DNA from: Massilia norwichensis
Lineage (GTDB): Bacteria > Pseudomonadota > Gammaproteobacteria > Burkholderiales > Burkholderiaceae_D
Direction: 5' to 3'
Length of the DNA: 64,000 nt
NCBI RefSeq assembly: GCF_024753245.1
Contig: NZ_JANUGX010000001.1
Location: 248,001 to 312,000 of the forward strand
Positions 1 to 7,313 of this stretch are shown in pieces (positions within the stretch are counted from its first letter, which is position 1; each line of letters begins with the position of its first letter). The position numbers were made by a program, and so were the translations under genes. The notes beneath the pieces were generated by a model. That model had not been told where the DNA came from and did no database searches. It saw only the letters and a program-made list of their open reading frames with translations.

Positions 1-71
1 ACGATTCGAATATTTTTGCAAGATGCACACGGGAAAAATTTGTGCATAACCACGGCTTGCAGGAAAGCGCA

Positions 72-260
72 TCAAACGCTGGAAGAACGGCGCCGTTGCG
101 GCTCGCCCAGCACTCTTTCGATGACCGGCGCAGCAATGTCCTGCGAGCGCAGGAATTCCACGGCGGATACGGTGCCGCTCTGCTGCTGCAAGACGATGCC
201 GAGTTCGACGATGTCGCGGCGGTGCGCGTCCTGGCGCTGGCTGGGGCGGATCTGGTCCAT
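72..260 (-). CDS. Small hypothetical cytoplasmic protein (62 aa)
   Basis: I do not recognise a named family. The product is short, hydrophilic and rich in arginine and glutamine, with a run DIVELGIVLQQQSG, a central SAVEFLRSQ stretch and a basic end (EPQRRRSSSV). It has no signal peptide or membrane segment from this start. I chose the ATG at 260 because GGGAG sits a few bases upstream. The same frame stays open to 380, and an upstream ATG at 353 would add a hydrophobic N-terminus (NRCQILLVFGLCAC) resembling a signal peptide, so an exported form cannot be excluded. It is a lone gene, divergent from its right neighbour. Confidence 0.55.
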   Translation of the reverse strand: MDQIRPSQRQDAHRRDIVELGIVLQQQSGTVSAVEFLRSQDIAAPVIERVLGEPQRRRSSSV

Positions 261-457
261 GCATGCTCCCGTCTGATCGTTCGCGGCTGCCTGCCGCACA
301 TGCAGTATGCATGCGCACAGCCCAAATACAAGAAGAATTTGGCACCGGTTCATGACGGCATGATGACAGGCCGGCGCCATCGCAACGCGACCGCGTGCGC
401 CGCCTCCACGCAGCCCGGCCTAGAATGGTCCCGTCATCCATCAACAGCGAGGATTCC

Positions 458-634
458 ATGACCACGACTCCCGATCCGGACCTGAAACCGGGCGACGAAG
501 CCGAGCCGGGCACCCCAGGTGCGGGCGAGGACCTGTGCGAAACCTGCGGCGGCAGCGGCAAGCTCGCCGACGGCAAGCAATGCCCGGAATGCGAGGGCAG
601 CGGCCGCGTGATGCGCGGCATCGGCGGCGGCTGA
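458..634 (+). CDS. Small zinc-finger-like protein with DnaJ-type CxxCxGxG motifs (58 aa)
   Basis: The protein carries CETCGGSG (residues 27-34) and CPECEGSG (42-49), two CxxCxGxG units like those of the DnaJ cysteine-rich domain, enough to bind one zinc ion. The rest is acidic and Pro/Gly rich, with no J domain or membrane segment. The start at 458 is preceded by GAGGA at a good distance; an ATG 21 codons upstream in the same frame lacks a site. Such mini-proteins are common in betaproteobacteria, and a chaperone-like or metal-storage role is only a guess. Confidence 0.75.
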   Translation: MTTTPDPDLKPGDEAEPGTPGAGEDLCETCGGSGKLADGKQCPECEGSGRVMRGIGGG

Positions 635-677
635 GCGCCGGTTGGACACGGCGAGGGGGCGGCGCGATAATCCAGCG

Positions 678-1241
678 ATGACGCCCTCCTCTCACCGACC
701 GCAATCCCTTTCCGATCTTTTCTTTTCCTTCACCTGGCTGGCCCTGCAGGGCTTCGGCGGCGTGCTCGCCGTCGTCCAGCGCGAGCTTGTCGAGCGCAAG
801 CGCTGGCTGAGCCAGGAAGAATTCATCGAAGACTGGGCGGTCGCCCAGATCATGCCGGGCCCGAACGTCGTCAACCTCTCCCTGATGATAGGCGGACGGT
901 ATTTCGGCCTGCCCGGCGCCCTGGCCGCACTGGCCGGGCTGCTGGCCCTGCCGCTGGTACTGGTGCTGGGCCTGGCGCTGCTGCACGACCGCTACGCCGA
1001 CAACCCGCAGGTGGCCGGCACCCTGCGCGGCATGGCCGCCGTCTCGGCCGGCCTGATCGGCGCTGCCGGCCTCAAGCTGGCCGCAGCCCTGAAGCGCAGC
1101 CCCTTGCCCATGTCCTGGCGCGTGGCGATCGCCGCACTCGGCTTCGTACTGGTCGCGCTGCTGAAATGTCCGCTCATCTACGTGTTGCTCGGCCTTGGCG
1201 GCCTGGGCTGCATCCTGGCCTGGCGCAGGCTGCCGGCATGA
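678..1241 (+). CDS. Chromate transporter, N-terminal-type half (CHR family, short chain)
   Basis: This is a 187-residue membrane protein of the CHR (ChrA) family. Members export chromate or related oxyanions, with one short protein forming half of the functional unit. Visible family signatures are FGGVLAVVQRELVE near residues 26-40, the WLSQEEF block and MPGPNVVNLS near 62-71, followed by hydrophobic helices. The next gene starts inside this stop (ATGA at 1238-1241) and encodes the other half, so the two are translationally coupled. The start at 678 was taken because the upstream in-frame ATG at 642 adds only charged residues. The substrate is not certain; many CHR pairs have no chromate link. 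Confidence 0.88.
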   Translation: MTPSSHRPQSLSDLFFSFTWLALQGFGGVLAVVQRELVERKRWLSQEEFIEDWAVAQIMPGPNVVNLSLMIGGRYFGLPGALAALAGLLALPLVLVLGLALLHDRYADNPQVAGTLRGMAAVSAGLIGAAGLKLAAALKRSPLPMSWRVAIAALGFVLVALLKCPLIYVLLGLGGLGCILAWRRLPA

Positions 1242-1843
1242 GCGCGGCGCCCGAGACCCTGCAGCTGGTCCTGACCTGGTCCGACTGGCTGAGCCTGTTC
1301 GGCCATTTCCTGCTGCTGTCCCTGATGTCGATCGGCGGCGCGATCTCGACCTCGTCGGAAATGCACCGCTTCCTGGTCGAACAGCATCACTGGCTGAGCC
1401 AGGAACAGTTCAACGCGGCGATCGCGCTGGCCCAGGCCGCGCCCGGCCCCAATGTGCTGTTCGTGGCCCTGATGGGCTGGCACGTCGGCATGAACGCCGG
1501 CAGCCCGGGCGCGGCGCTGTTCGGCGTGCTGGTCAGCATGGTCGGCATCATGACGCCCTCCACCATCATCACCTACACGGCGGCGCGCTGGGGCCACCGC
1601 AACCGCGAACTGCGCGCGGTGCGTGCCTTCAAGCAGGGCATGGCGCCGGTGGTGATCGCCCTGCTGCTGTCGACCGCGTGGATCCTCGGCAGCTCGGTGA
1701 CGCAGCTCACGCAGGATGCGGCGGCCGGCTGGCGCCTGGTCTTGCTGGCGGTGGCGGCCGGCCTCGTCATCTGGCGTACCCGGCTGCACTTGCTGTGGGT
1801 GCTGGCAGCCGGCGCCCTGCTCGGCGCCTTCGGGCTGGTGTAA
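1238..1843 (+). CDS. Chromate transporter, C-terminal-type half (CHR family, short chain)
   Basis: This 201-residue partner of the preceding CHR protein shares its start ATG with the upstream stop in an ATGA overlap. It has the same fold signature in variant form: SIGGAISTSSEMHRFLVE (about residues 28-45), HWLSQEQF, then QAAPGPNVLFVALMGW and several hydrophobic helices. Paired short CHR proteins insert in opposite orientations and work as heterodimers in characterised cases; that this pair does so is inference. The last codons of the gene form the left arm of a long inverted repeat (1832-1945). Confidence 0.88.
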   Translation: MSAAPETLQLVLTWSDWLSLFGHFLLLSLMSIGGAISTSSEMHRFLVEQHHWLSQEQFNAAIALAQAAPGPNVLFVALMGWHVGMNAGSPGAALFGVLVSMVGIMTPSTIITYTAARWGHRNRELRAVRAFKQGMAPVVIALLLSTAWILGSSVTQLTQDAAAGWRLVLLAVAAGLVIWRTRLHLLWVLAAGALLGAFGLV

Positions 1844-1945
1844 AACGCCTATGGCGGCGTTGCGAGGGCTCGCCGTGCTTGCGCACTGTCTTCGCCCTCG
1901 CGTCGGGTGGCCGCATCCCTTGCCATAGACGTTTTACACCAGCCC
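1832..1945. repeat. Long inverted repeat: 24-base arms with a nested palindrome
   Basis: The left arm (1832-1855, starting GGGCTGGTGTAAAACG) and right arm (1922-1945) are reverse complements at 23 of 24 positions, separated by 66 bases. Inside the spacer GCGAGGGC (1862-1869) pairs with GCCCTCGC (1894-1901). The left arm includes the last codons and stop of the CHR gene. The structure could act as a transcription terminator in both directions or be a remnant of an inverted duplication. There is no U-tract typical of an intrinsic terminator. Confidence 0.8.
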
Positions 1946-2005
1946 GTGCACGGTCCTGGCATAGACGGCATACTTGCGCTATTGCTCACCTGACGAGAGA
2001 CCAAC

Positions 2006-2863
2006 ATGACCGAGCTTGCTCAACCTACAGTGCTCAGCGAACATGCCTGCTTTGGCGGCCCGCAGCGCTTCTACCAGCACGATTCCAGCGCCATCGGCCT
2101 GCCGATGCGCTTTTCCGTCTACCTGCCGCCCAATGCCGAGGACAAGAAGCTGCCGGTGCTGTTCTACCTGGCCGGCCTGACCTGCACCGAAGAGACCTTC
2201 ATGATCAAGGCCGGCGCCCAGCGCGTGGCGGCCGAACTGGGGGTGATCCTGGTCGCGCCCGACACCAGCCCGCGCGGCGCCGGCGTCCCCGGCGAAGCGG
2301 ACAGCTGGGACTTCGGCGTCGGCGCCGGCTTCTATCTCGACGCCACTGCCGCGCCCTGGTCCCGCCACTACCGCATGGAAAGCTACATCCTCGAACTGCG
2401 CGAGCTGGCGCTGGGCCTGCTGCCGGCCGATCCACAGCGCGTCGGCATCTTCGGCCACTCGATGGGCGGGCATGGCGCGCTGACGCTGGCGCTGCGCCAC
2501 CCGGACCTGTTCCGCTCGGTGTCGGCCTTCGCGCCGATCGCCGCGCCGACCCGTTGCCCCTGGGGCCAGAAGGCCTTCGGCGGCTACCTCGGTCCGGACC
2601 AGGCTGCCTGGCGCGCCCACGATGCGAGTGAGCTGGTCAAGGATGCCGGCCGCGCCGTGTTCCCGGATGGCATCCTGGTCGACCAGGGCCTGGCCGACAA
2701 ATTCCTCGCCGAACAGCTGTATCCGGAAGCCTTCGAGGAAGCCTGCCGCGCCGTCGGCCAGCCGCTCGAACTGCGCCGCCATGCCGGCTACGACCACGGC
2801 TATTACTTCATTTCCACCTTCGTCGAAGACCACCTGCGCTTCCACGCCAGCCGCCTCAAATGA
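2006..2863 (+). CDS. fghA: S-formylglutathione hydrolase
   Basis: The enzyme hydrolyses S-formylglutathione to formate and glutathione, the last step of glutathione-dependent formaldehyde detoxification in the cytosol. At 285 residues it has the usual length. It shows the alpha/beta-hydrolase features of the family: LAGLTCTEETF (55-65, oxyanion region), the nucleophile elbow GHSMGG with Ser152, Asp226 in ILVDQG, and His264 in GYDHGYYF. The start lies behind GAGAG. The gene is alone here; the usual partner, a glutathione-dependent formaldehyde dehydrogenase (adhC), is not in the window. A terminator-like hairpin follows at 2904. Confidence 0.96.
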   Translation: MTELAQPTVLSEHACFGGPQRFYQHDSSAIGLPMRFSVYLPPNAEDKKLPVLFYLAGLTCTEETFMIKAGAQRVAAELGVILVAPDTSPRGAGVPGEADSWDFGVGAGFYLDATAAPWSRHYRMESYILELRELALGLLPADPQRVGIFGHSMGGHGALTLALRHPDLFRSVSAFAPIAAPTRCPWGQKAFGGYLGPDQAAWRAHDASELVKDAGRAVFPDGILVDQGLADKFLAEQLYPEAFEEACRAVGQPLELRRHAGYDHGYYFISTFVEDHLRFHASRLK

Positions 2864-2903
2864 GCCTCGGCTGAGCACCCCTCCCCGCGTAAATTCCCGC
2901 AAA

Positions 2904-2925
2904 ATGCCCGCCGGCTGGCGGGCAT
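2904..2925 (+). terminator. Probable terminator hairpin after fghA
   Basis: A nine-base perfect stem, ATGCCCGCC (2904-2912) against GGCGGGCAT (2917-2925), closes on a four-base loop and is followed by CAAATTTG. The U-tract is weak, so efficiency is uncertain. It separates fghA from the heat-shock promoter just downstream. Confidence 0.6.
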
Positions 2926-2944
2926 CAAATTTGCGTCCTCACCG

Positions 2945-2972
2945 CTTGAAATCGTTTTTCGGCCGCCCTATA
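2945..2972 (+). promoter_or_regulatory. Candidate sigma-32 (RpoH) promoter for hsp20
   Basis: CTTGAAA (2945-2951) matches the heat-shock -35 consensus exactly. After 14 bases comes CCCTATA (2966-2972), close to the CCCCATNT -10 element. It lies about 37 bases before the hsp20 start, which fits the function of that gene. The assignment rests on consensus matching alone. Confidence 0.7.
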
Positions 2973-3008
2973 AAAGGAGTAGATTCATCCACTCCAAGGG
3001 AGGTCATC

Positions 3009-3479
3009 ATGAACCTGACGAGAAGAGGCAACGGTCCGCTGTCCACCCTGCGCGGCGGCCCGATGGAAGACCAGTTCGGCCGCATGGTCGAGAGCATGTT
3101 CCAGGATTTCTTCGCCCCGCTGGCCCAGGGCGCGCGCATGCTGGACGATGGTCTGGCAATGCCGCGGCTGGACGTCAGCGAGACCGAGAAAACCTTCGAG
3201 GTGCATGCCGAACTTCCTGGCGTCAAGAAGGACGACGTCAAGGTCTCGATCGACGGCCAGCGCGTCACCATCGAGGGAGAATGTCAGCAGGCAAACGAAC
3301 AGCGCCAGGGCGAACAGGTGGTGTATTCTGAACGCTCGACCCGCAGGTACCAGCGCAGCTTCACGCTGCCGTCGGAAGTCGACGATGCCGCGGCCGAAGC
3401 CCGGCTGGAGAACGGTGTCCTGGCGCTCACCCTGCCCAAGCGGCAAGGCAACGCTGCCAAACGCCTGACGATCCAGTAG
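3009..3479 (+). CDS. Small heat-shock protein, Hsp20/alpha-crystallin family
   Basis: This 156-residue small heat-shock protein is an ATP-independent holdase that binds unfolding proteins. The N-terminal arm (about 1-50) contains the phenylalanine-rich stretch MFQDFFAPL. The alpha-crystallin domain follows with ETEKTFEVHAELPGVKK, the VSIDGQRVTIEGE strand pair and the conserved A-x-x-x-x-GVL motif as ARLENGVLALTLPK near 130-145. GGGAGG precedes the ATG. A sigma-32-like promoter lies upstream and the next gene begins two bases after this stop, so it probably leads a heat-inducible operon. Confidence 0.95.
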   Translation: MNLTRRGNGPLSTLRGGPMEDQFGRMVESMFQDFFAPLAQGARMLDDGLAMPRLDVSETEKTFEVHAELPGVKKDDVKVSIDGQRVTIEGECQQANEQRQGEQVVYSERSTRRYQRSFTLPSEVDDAAAEARLENGVLALTLPKRQGNAAKRLTIQ

Positions 3480-3481
3480 GC

Positions 3482-4222
3482 ATGGCCGAGTATCGCCGCT
3501 TCAAGGACCGCACCCAGGCCGGCAAACTGCTGGCCCGGGAGCTGCGCGAGTACACCGGGCGCGCCGATGCCGTCGTGCTGGCGCTGCCGCGCGGCGGCGT
3601 GCCGGTTGCGTTCGCCATCGCACAGCGGCTCGGGATCGAACTCGATATCCTCCTGGTACGCAAGCTGGGATTGCCGGGGCACGAGGAATATGCCATGGGC
3701 GCGGTCGGCAGCGGCGGCGTGCGCGTCCTGCAGCCGGGCGTACCCGGCCTGATGGGCGTGAGCGCCGAACAGGTCGAGGCGGTCACGCAGCGCGAGCTGG
3801 CCGAGCTGCAGCGGCGCGAGCGCGCCTACCGCGGCGCGCGCGAAGCGCTGGCGCTGAGCGGGCGCACGGCAATACTGGTGGACGACGGTGTCGCCACCGG
3901 CTCGACCATGCTGGCGGCGATTCGTATCGCGCGCGGCCTTGGACCGGAGGAGCTGGTGCTGGCGGTGCCGGTGGCGCCGCCGCAGACGCTGGCCGTGCTC
4001 GAGCGCGAGGTCGACCGGCTGGTATGCCTGTCGGCGCCGCCGCTGTTCCGCTCCGTGGGCCAGTGGTACGACGCCTTCGACCAGACCGGCGACGAAGAAG
4101 TACAGGATCTGCTGGCCGACGCCTGGCATGCGCGGACGGCCGAACGACAACAACCAAAGGAGGACCGAAACCATGCAACGACTGCCGACGCAAAGCACGA
4201 CGACGACGGACACCGGGCTTGA
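3482..4222 (+). CDS. Phosphoribosyltransferase-domain protein (COG1926 type)
   Basis: A type I phosphoribosyltransferase fold of 246 residues. The PRPP loop reads AILVDDGVATGSTM near 130-143, and the early PRGGVPVAFAIA block near 36-47 is typical of the stress-linked COG1926 group. The enzymatic substrate is unknown; no nucleobase-specific hood is evident. It starts two bases after hsp20, and its last 50 bases overlap the next gene in another frame. Homologues are often next to, or fused with, erythromycin-esterase-like proteins, and one lies two genes downstream here. A role in stress physiology rather than nucleotide salvage is inferred. Confidence 0.88.
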   Translation: MAEYRRFKDRTQAGKLLARELREYTGRADAVVLALPRGGVPVAFAIAQRLGIELDILLVRKLGLPGHEEYAMGAVGSGGVRVLQPGVPGLMGVSAEQVEAVTQRELAELQRRERAYRGAREALALSGRTAILVDDGVATGSTMLAAIRIARGLGPEELVLAVPVAPPQTLAVLEREVDRLVCLSAPPLFRSVGQWYDAFDQTGDEEVQDLLADAWHARTAERQQPKEDRNHATTADAKHDDDGHRA

Positions 4223-5399
4223 ACTTGCCAAATGGCTGGGTGGTGCCGCCGCCGGCGCCCTGTTGATGTACATGCTCGACCCAGACCGCGGCAGCGCACG
4301 CCGCGCCCAATCGGCGGCCGCCGTGCGCAGCGCCGGCTCGCGCACCACCAGCGCCCTCGGCAACGTCTGGCGTGGCGCCGGCGACCGCATGGGCGCCGCG
4401 GCCGATGACGCCATCGACATGGCCAAGCCGGACGGCAGCATCGGCGGCACGATTTCGAACGCGTTCTCGAAAGCCAGGGACGTTGCCGTGGATGCGATGA
4501 ACCGCGCCTCCAGCGCTGCCTCCGACCTGGCCGGCGATGCGAAGGACAGCGACACCTATTCGAATGCGCGCAGCACCGTGAGCAAGGCGGTCAGCCGCGC
4601 TGCCGACACCGCCGCCGACTTCTACGACGACACCCGCAAGAGCGCCGGCCGCCTCGGCCGCCGCGTGGCGCAGGAAGTGCGTGGCGACAGCGAGGGCGCC
4701 TGGGCCCCGACGATGCGCAATTCCGCCCTGGCCGGCGGTGCCGTGCTGGCCCTGATGGGCCTGATGCGCCGCTCGCCGATGGGCGCCCTGATCGGTCTGG
4801 CCGGCGCCGCCCTGCTCGCGCGCGGCGCCGCCAACCAGCCGCTGCGCTCGCTCGCGAGTCGCGGCGCTGCCGGCCTCGGCATGGCCAAGGGCGTGGCGAA
4901 CGGCATCAGCATGGACCAGACCATCGACTTCGAAAAGACCATCCATATCGATGCCGCGCCGGACGAGGTCTACGAACAGTTCGCCAACTACGAAAACTTC
5001 CCGCGCTATATGTCGCACGTGACCGAGGTCAAGGATCTCGGCCATCGCCGCTCGCACTGGACCGTGAAGGGTCCGGGCGGTTCGCGCTTCGAATGGAAGT
5101 CCGTGCTGACCGAGCAGAGCCGTCCAAACCGCCTGGCCTGGCGCAGCGAAGCCGGGGCCGAAATCCCGAACAGCGGCTCGATCCAGTTCGAACGCCACCG
5201 CGGCGGCACCCTGGTCACCGTGCGCATGTCCTACTCGCCGCCGGCCGGCGCCCTGGGCCATGCCTTTGCCCTGCTGCTCGGTTCGGATCCGAAGTCCAAG
5301 ATGGACGAAGACCTGGCGCGCATGCGCGACTTCATCGAGCGCGGGTCGATGCCGCGCGAAGCCGCCCAGTCCAGCTGGACCAGCCGCCTTCTTCACTGA
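4173..5399 (+). CDS. SRPBCC (START-like) domain protein with membrane-associated N-terminal region
   Basis: The protein has 408 residues. Residues 1-50 hold a glycine/alanine-rich hydrophobic segment (WLGGAAAGALLMYML) ending in DPDRG. A long alanine/serine-rich, possibly helical region runs to about 175, then two hydrophobic glycine-rich segments to about 230. The C-terminal half is an SRPBCC domain (cyclase/dehydrase or YndB type) starting near DFEKTIHIDAAPDEVYEQF, which forms a hydrophobic ligand pocket. I chose the ATG at 4173 because AAAGGAGG precedes it at nine bases, inside the previous gene. The ligand is unknown. Operon position suggests a stress-related role. Confidence 0.85.
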   Translation: MQRLPTQSTTTTDTGLELAKWLGGAAAGALLMYMLDPDRGSARRAQSAAAVRSAGSRTTSALGNVWRGAGDRMGAAADDAIDMAKPDGSIGGTISNAFSKARDVAVDAMNRASSAASDLAGDAKDSDTYSNARSTVSKAVSRAADTAADFYDDTRKSAGRLGRRVAQEVRGDSEGAWAPTMRNSALAGGAVLALMGLMRRSPMGALIGLAGAALLARGAANQPLRSLASRGAAGLGMAKGVANGISMDQTIDFEKTIHIDAAPDEVYEQFANYENFPRYMSHVTEVKDLGHRRSHWTVKGPGGSRFEWKSVLTEQSRPNRLAWRSEAGAEIPNSGSIQFERHRGGTLVTVRMSYSPPAGALGHAFALLLGSDPKSKMDEDLARMRDFIERGSMPREAAQSSWTSRLLH

Positions 5400-5415
5400 G
5401 CACGGCTGAGGCATC

Positions 5416-6747
5416 ATGGCAGCCCTCGATCCCGTTGAGGCCATCCGCGCCGCCGCCCTGCCCCTGAGCGGCGGCGCGCGCGACTACGACGCCCTGCTCG
5501 ACCTGGTCGGCGACGCGCGCTTCGTGCTGCTGGGCGAAGCCACCCACGGCACCCACGAGTTCTACGAAGAACGCGCGAAGATCACCCAGCGGCTGATCGA
5601 GGAAAAAGGCTTCCACGCGGTGGTGGTGGAGGCCGACTGGCCGGACGCCTACCGCGTCAACCGCTACGTCCGCGGCCAGAGCGAAGACGCGGATGCGAAT
5701 GCCGCCCTGTCCGGCTTCGAGCGCTTCCCGAACTGGATGTGGCGCAATACCGACGTAGCCACCTTTGTCGAGTGGCTACGCCGGCACAACGAACAGCAGG
5801 CCGCGGGCGGCAAGCAGGTCGGCTTCTACGGTCTCGACCTGTACAGCCTGTTTACCTCGCTGCGCGAAGTGCTGGCCTACCTCGACAAGGTTGACCCGAA
5901 GGCGGCCCAGGTGGCGCGCGAGCGCTATGCCTGCTTCGACCACTATTACGAAGACAGCCAGCATTACGGCTATTCCGCCAACCTGGACCTGTCCGCTTCC
6001 TGCGAGGAAGGCGTGATCGAGCAGCTCAACCAGCTGCAGCGGCGCCACCACGAATACTCGCAAAAGGACGGCAGCGCCGACGCCTTCTTCTACGCCCAGC
6101 AGAACGCGCGGCTGGTGAAGAATGCCGAGGAATACTACCGGACCATGTTCCGCGGCCGGGTGTCGTCCTGGAATTTGCGCGACAGCCACATGGCCGAGAC
6201 CCTGGAAGCCCTGGCCCAGCATCTGTCGAAGGATGGCGAGCCGGCCAAGATCGTGGTCTGGGAACACAATTCCCACATCGGCGACGCCCGCGCCACCGAG
6301 GTCGGCCAACTGGGCGAATGGAATGTCGGCGAGCTGGCGCGCAAGGCCTACGACGGCCAGACCCGCTTGATCGGCTTTTCGACCTACGAAGGTTTCGTCA
6401 CCGCCGCCTCGGAATGGGATGGCCCCGCCGAACACAAGCGCGTGCGTCCCGGCATGCCCGGCAGCTACGAAGAACTGCTGCACGACACCGGCATCGAGCG
6501 CTTCCTGCTCCCCCTGCGTGGGGACAACCCTGCGCGCGAAGCGCTGATGCATCGCCGCCTGGAACGCGCGATCGGCGTGATCTACCTGCCGCGCACGGAG
6601 CGCCAGAGCCATTATTTCTCGGCCCAGATGGCGGTGCAGTTCGACGCCGTCATCCACATCGACCGCACCACAGCGGTCACGCCCCTCGATCCGGGCGGCG
6701 GCTGGCATTCGGAAGAGCCGCCGGAAACCTATCCGGGAGGCCTGTAG
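5416..6747 (+). CDS. Erythromycin esterase-like protein
   Basis: A 443-residue member of the EreA/EreB/SucB-like family. The motif LLGEATHGTHEFYEER (residues 38-53) carries the conserved Glu and His, VVEADWPDAYRVNRYV follows, and WEHNSHIGDAR near 282-292 supplies the second conserved His. Despite the name, most chromosomal members have no demonstrated macrolide activity, and this one lies in a stress operon with hsp20 and a phosphoribosyltransferase. That makes a housekeeping or stress role more likely than antibiotic resistance. It follows the SRPBCC gene by 16 bases. Confidence 0.9.
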   Translation: MAALDPVEAIRAAALPLSGGARDYDALLDLVGDARFVLLGEATHGTHEFYEERAKITQRLIEEKGFHAVVVEADWPDAYRVNRYVRGQSEDADANAALSGFERFPNWMWRNTDVATFVEWLRRHNEQQAAGGKQVGFYGLDLYSLFTSLREVLAYLDKVDPKAAQVARERYACFDHYYEDSQHYGYSANLDLSASCEEGVIEQLNQLQRRHHEYSQKDGSADAFFYAQQNARLVKNAEEYYRTMFRGRVSSWNLRDSHMAETLEALAQHLSKDGEPAKIVVWEHNSHIGDARATEVGQLGEWNVGELARKAYDGQTRLIGFSTYEGFVTAASEWDGPAEHKRVRPGMPGSYEELLHDTGIERFLLPLRGDNPAREALMHRRLERAIGVIYLPRTERQSHYFSAQMAVQFDAVIHIDRTTAVTPLDPGGGWHSEEPPETYPGGL

Positions 6748-6824
6748 CAATAAATCCTTGGTCTTGACGCCCCGCTTTGGTTTACGATTGTGTTGTTCTG
6801 TTCTGGCAATAACTTAAACAACAC

Positions 6825-7313
6825 ATGAGTAAATACACCTTGAACGTCAACGGCAAGGCGCAACTCGTTGACGTCGAAGCCGATACGCCCCTGCTGTGGG
6901 CCCTGCGCGACACCATGGGCCTGGTCGGCGCCAAGTACGGCTGCGGCGTCGGTGCCTGCGGCGCCTGCATGGTTCACGTGGATGGCCAGCCGGCACGCGC
7001 CTGCCAAATGCCGGTATCGAGCATCGGCAAGCGCAAGATCACCACCATCGAGGGACTCGACGCCAAGGCCGCGCATCCGCTGCAGCAGGCCTGGCAGGAA
7101 CTCGACGTGCCCCAGTGCGGCTATTGCCAGTCCGGACAGATCATGAGTGCCTGCGCCCTGCTCAAGCAGCACCCGCGCCCGACCGACGCCCAGATCGACG
7201 ATGCCATGGCCGGCAACCTGTGCCGTTGCGCCACCTACGTCCGCATCCGCGCCGGCATCCACCGCGCCGCCGAGATTGCATCCGCGGCACCGGCCGGAAA
7301 GGGCAAGAAATGA
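6825..7313 (+). CDS. (2Fe-2S) subunit of a molybdenum hydroxylase (isoquinoline 1-oxidoreductase alpha-like)
   Basis: This 162-residue electron-transfer subunit has the two clusters typical of the xanthine dehydrogenase family. The N-terminal plant-type ferredoxin cluster is at [15 protein letters not shown] (about 44-58) with a later Cys. The second helical cluster has CGYCQSGQ (about 99-106) and NLCRCATY (about 130-137). It passes electrons from the molybdenum site of the partner encoded immediately downstream; the genes overlap by ATGA. The natural acceptor is probably a cytochrome, but none is encoded next to it. The substrate cannot be told from sequence: N-heterocycles or aldehydes are both possible. 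Confidence 0.9.
   Translation: MSKYTLNVNGKAQLVDVEADTPLLWALRDTMGLVGAKYGCGVGACGACMVHVDGQPARACQMPVSSIGKRKITTIEGLDAKAAHPLQQAWQELDVPQCGYCQSGQIMSACALLKQHPRPTDAQIDDAMAGNLCRCATYVRIRAGIHRAAEIASAAPAGKGKK

Noticed and set aside
23..47. ATGCACA and TGTGCAT inverted repeat near the left edge
   Set aside because: Seven-base arms with a long loop and no U-tract; too weak to call an operator or terminator.
5416..6747. Macrolide resistance gene
   Set aside because: The family name suggests it, but the gene lies in a stress operon and chromosomal relatives are mostly unproven esterases; resistance is not supported.
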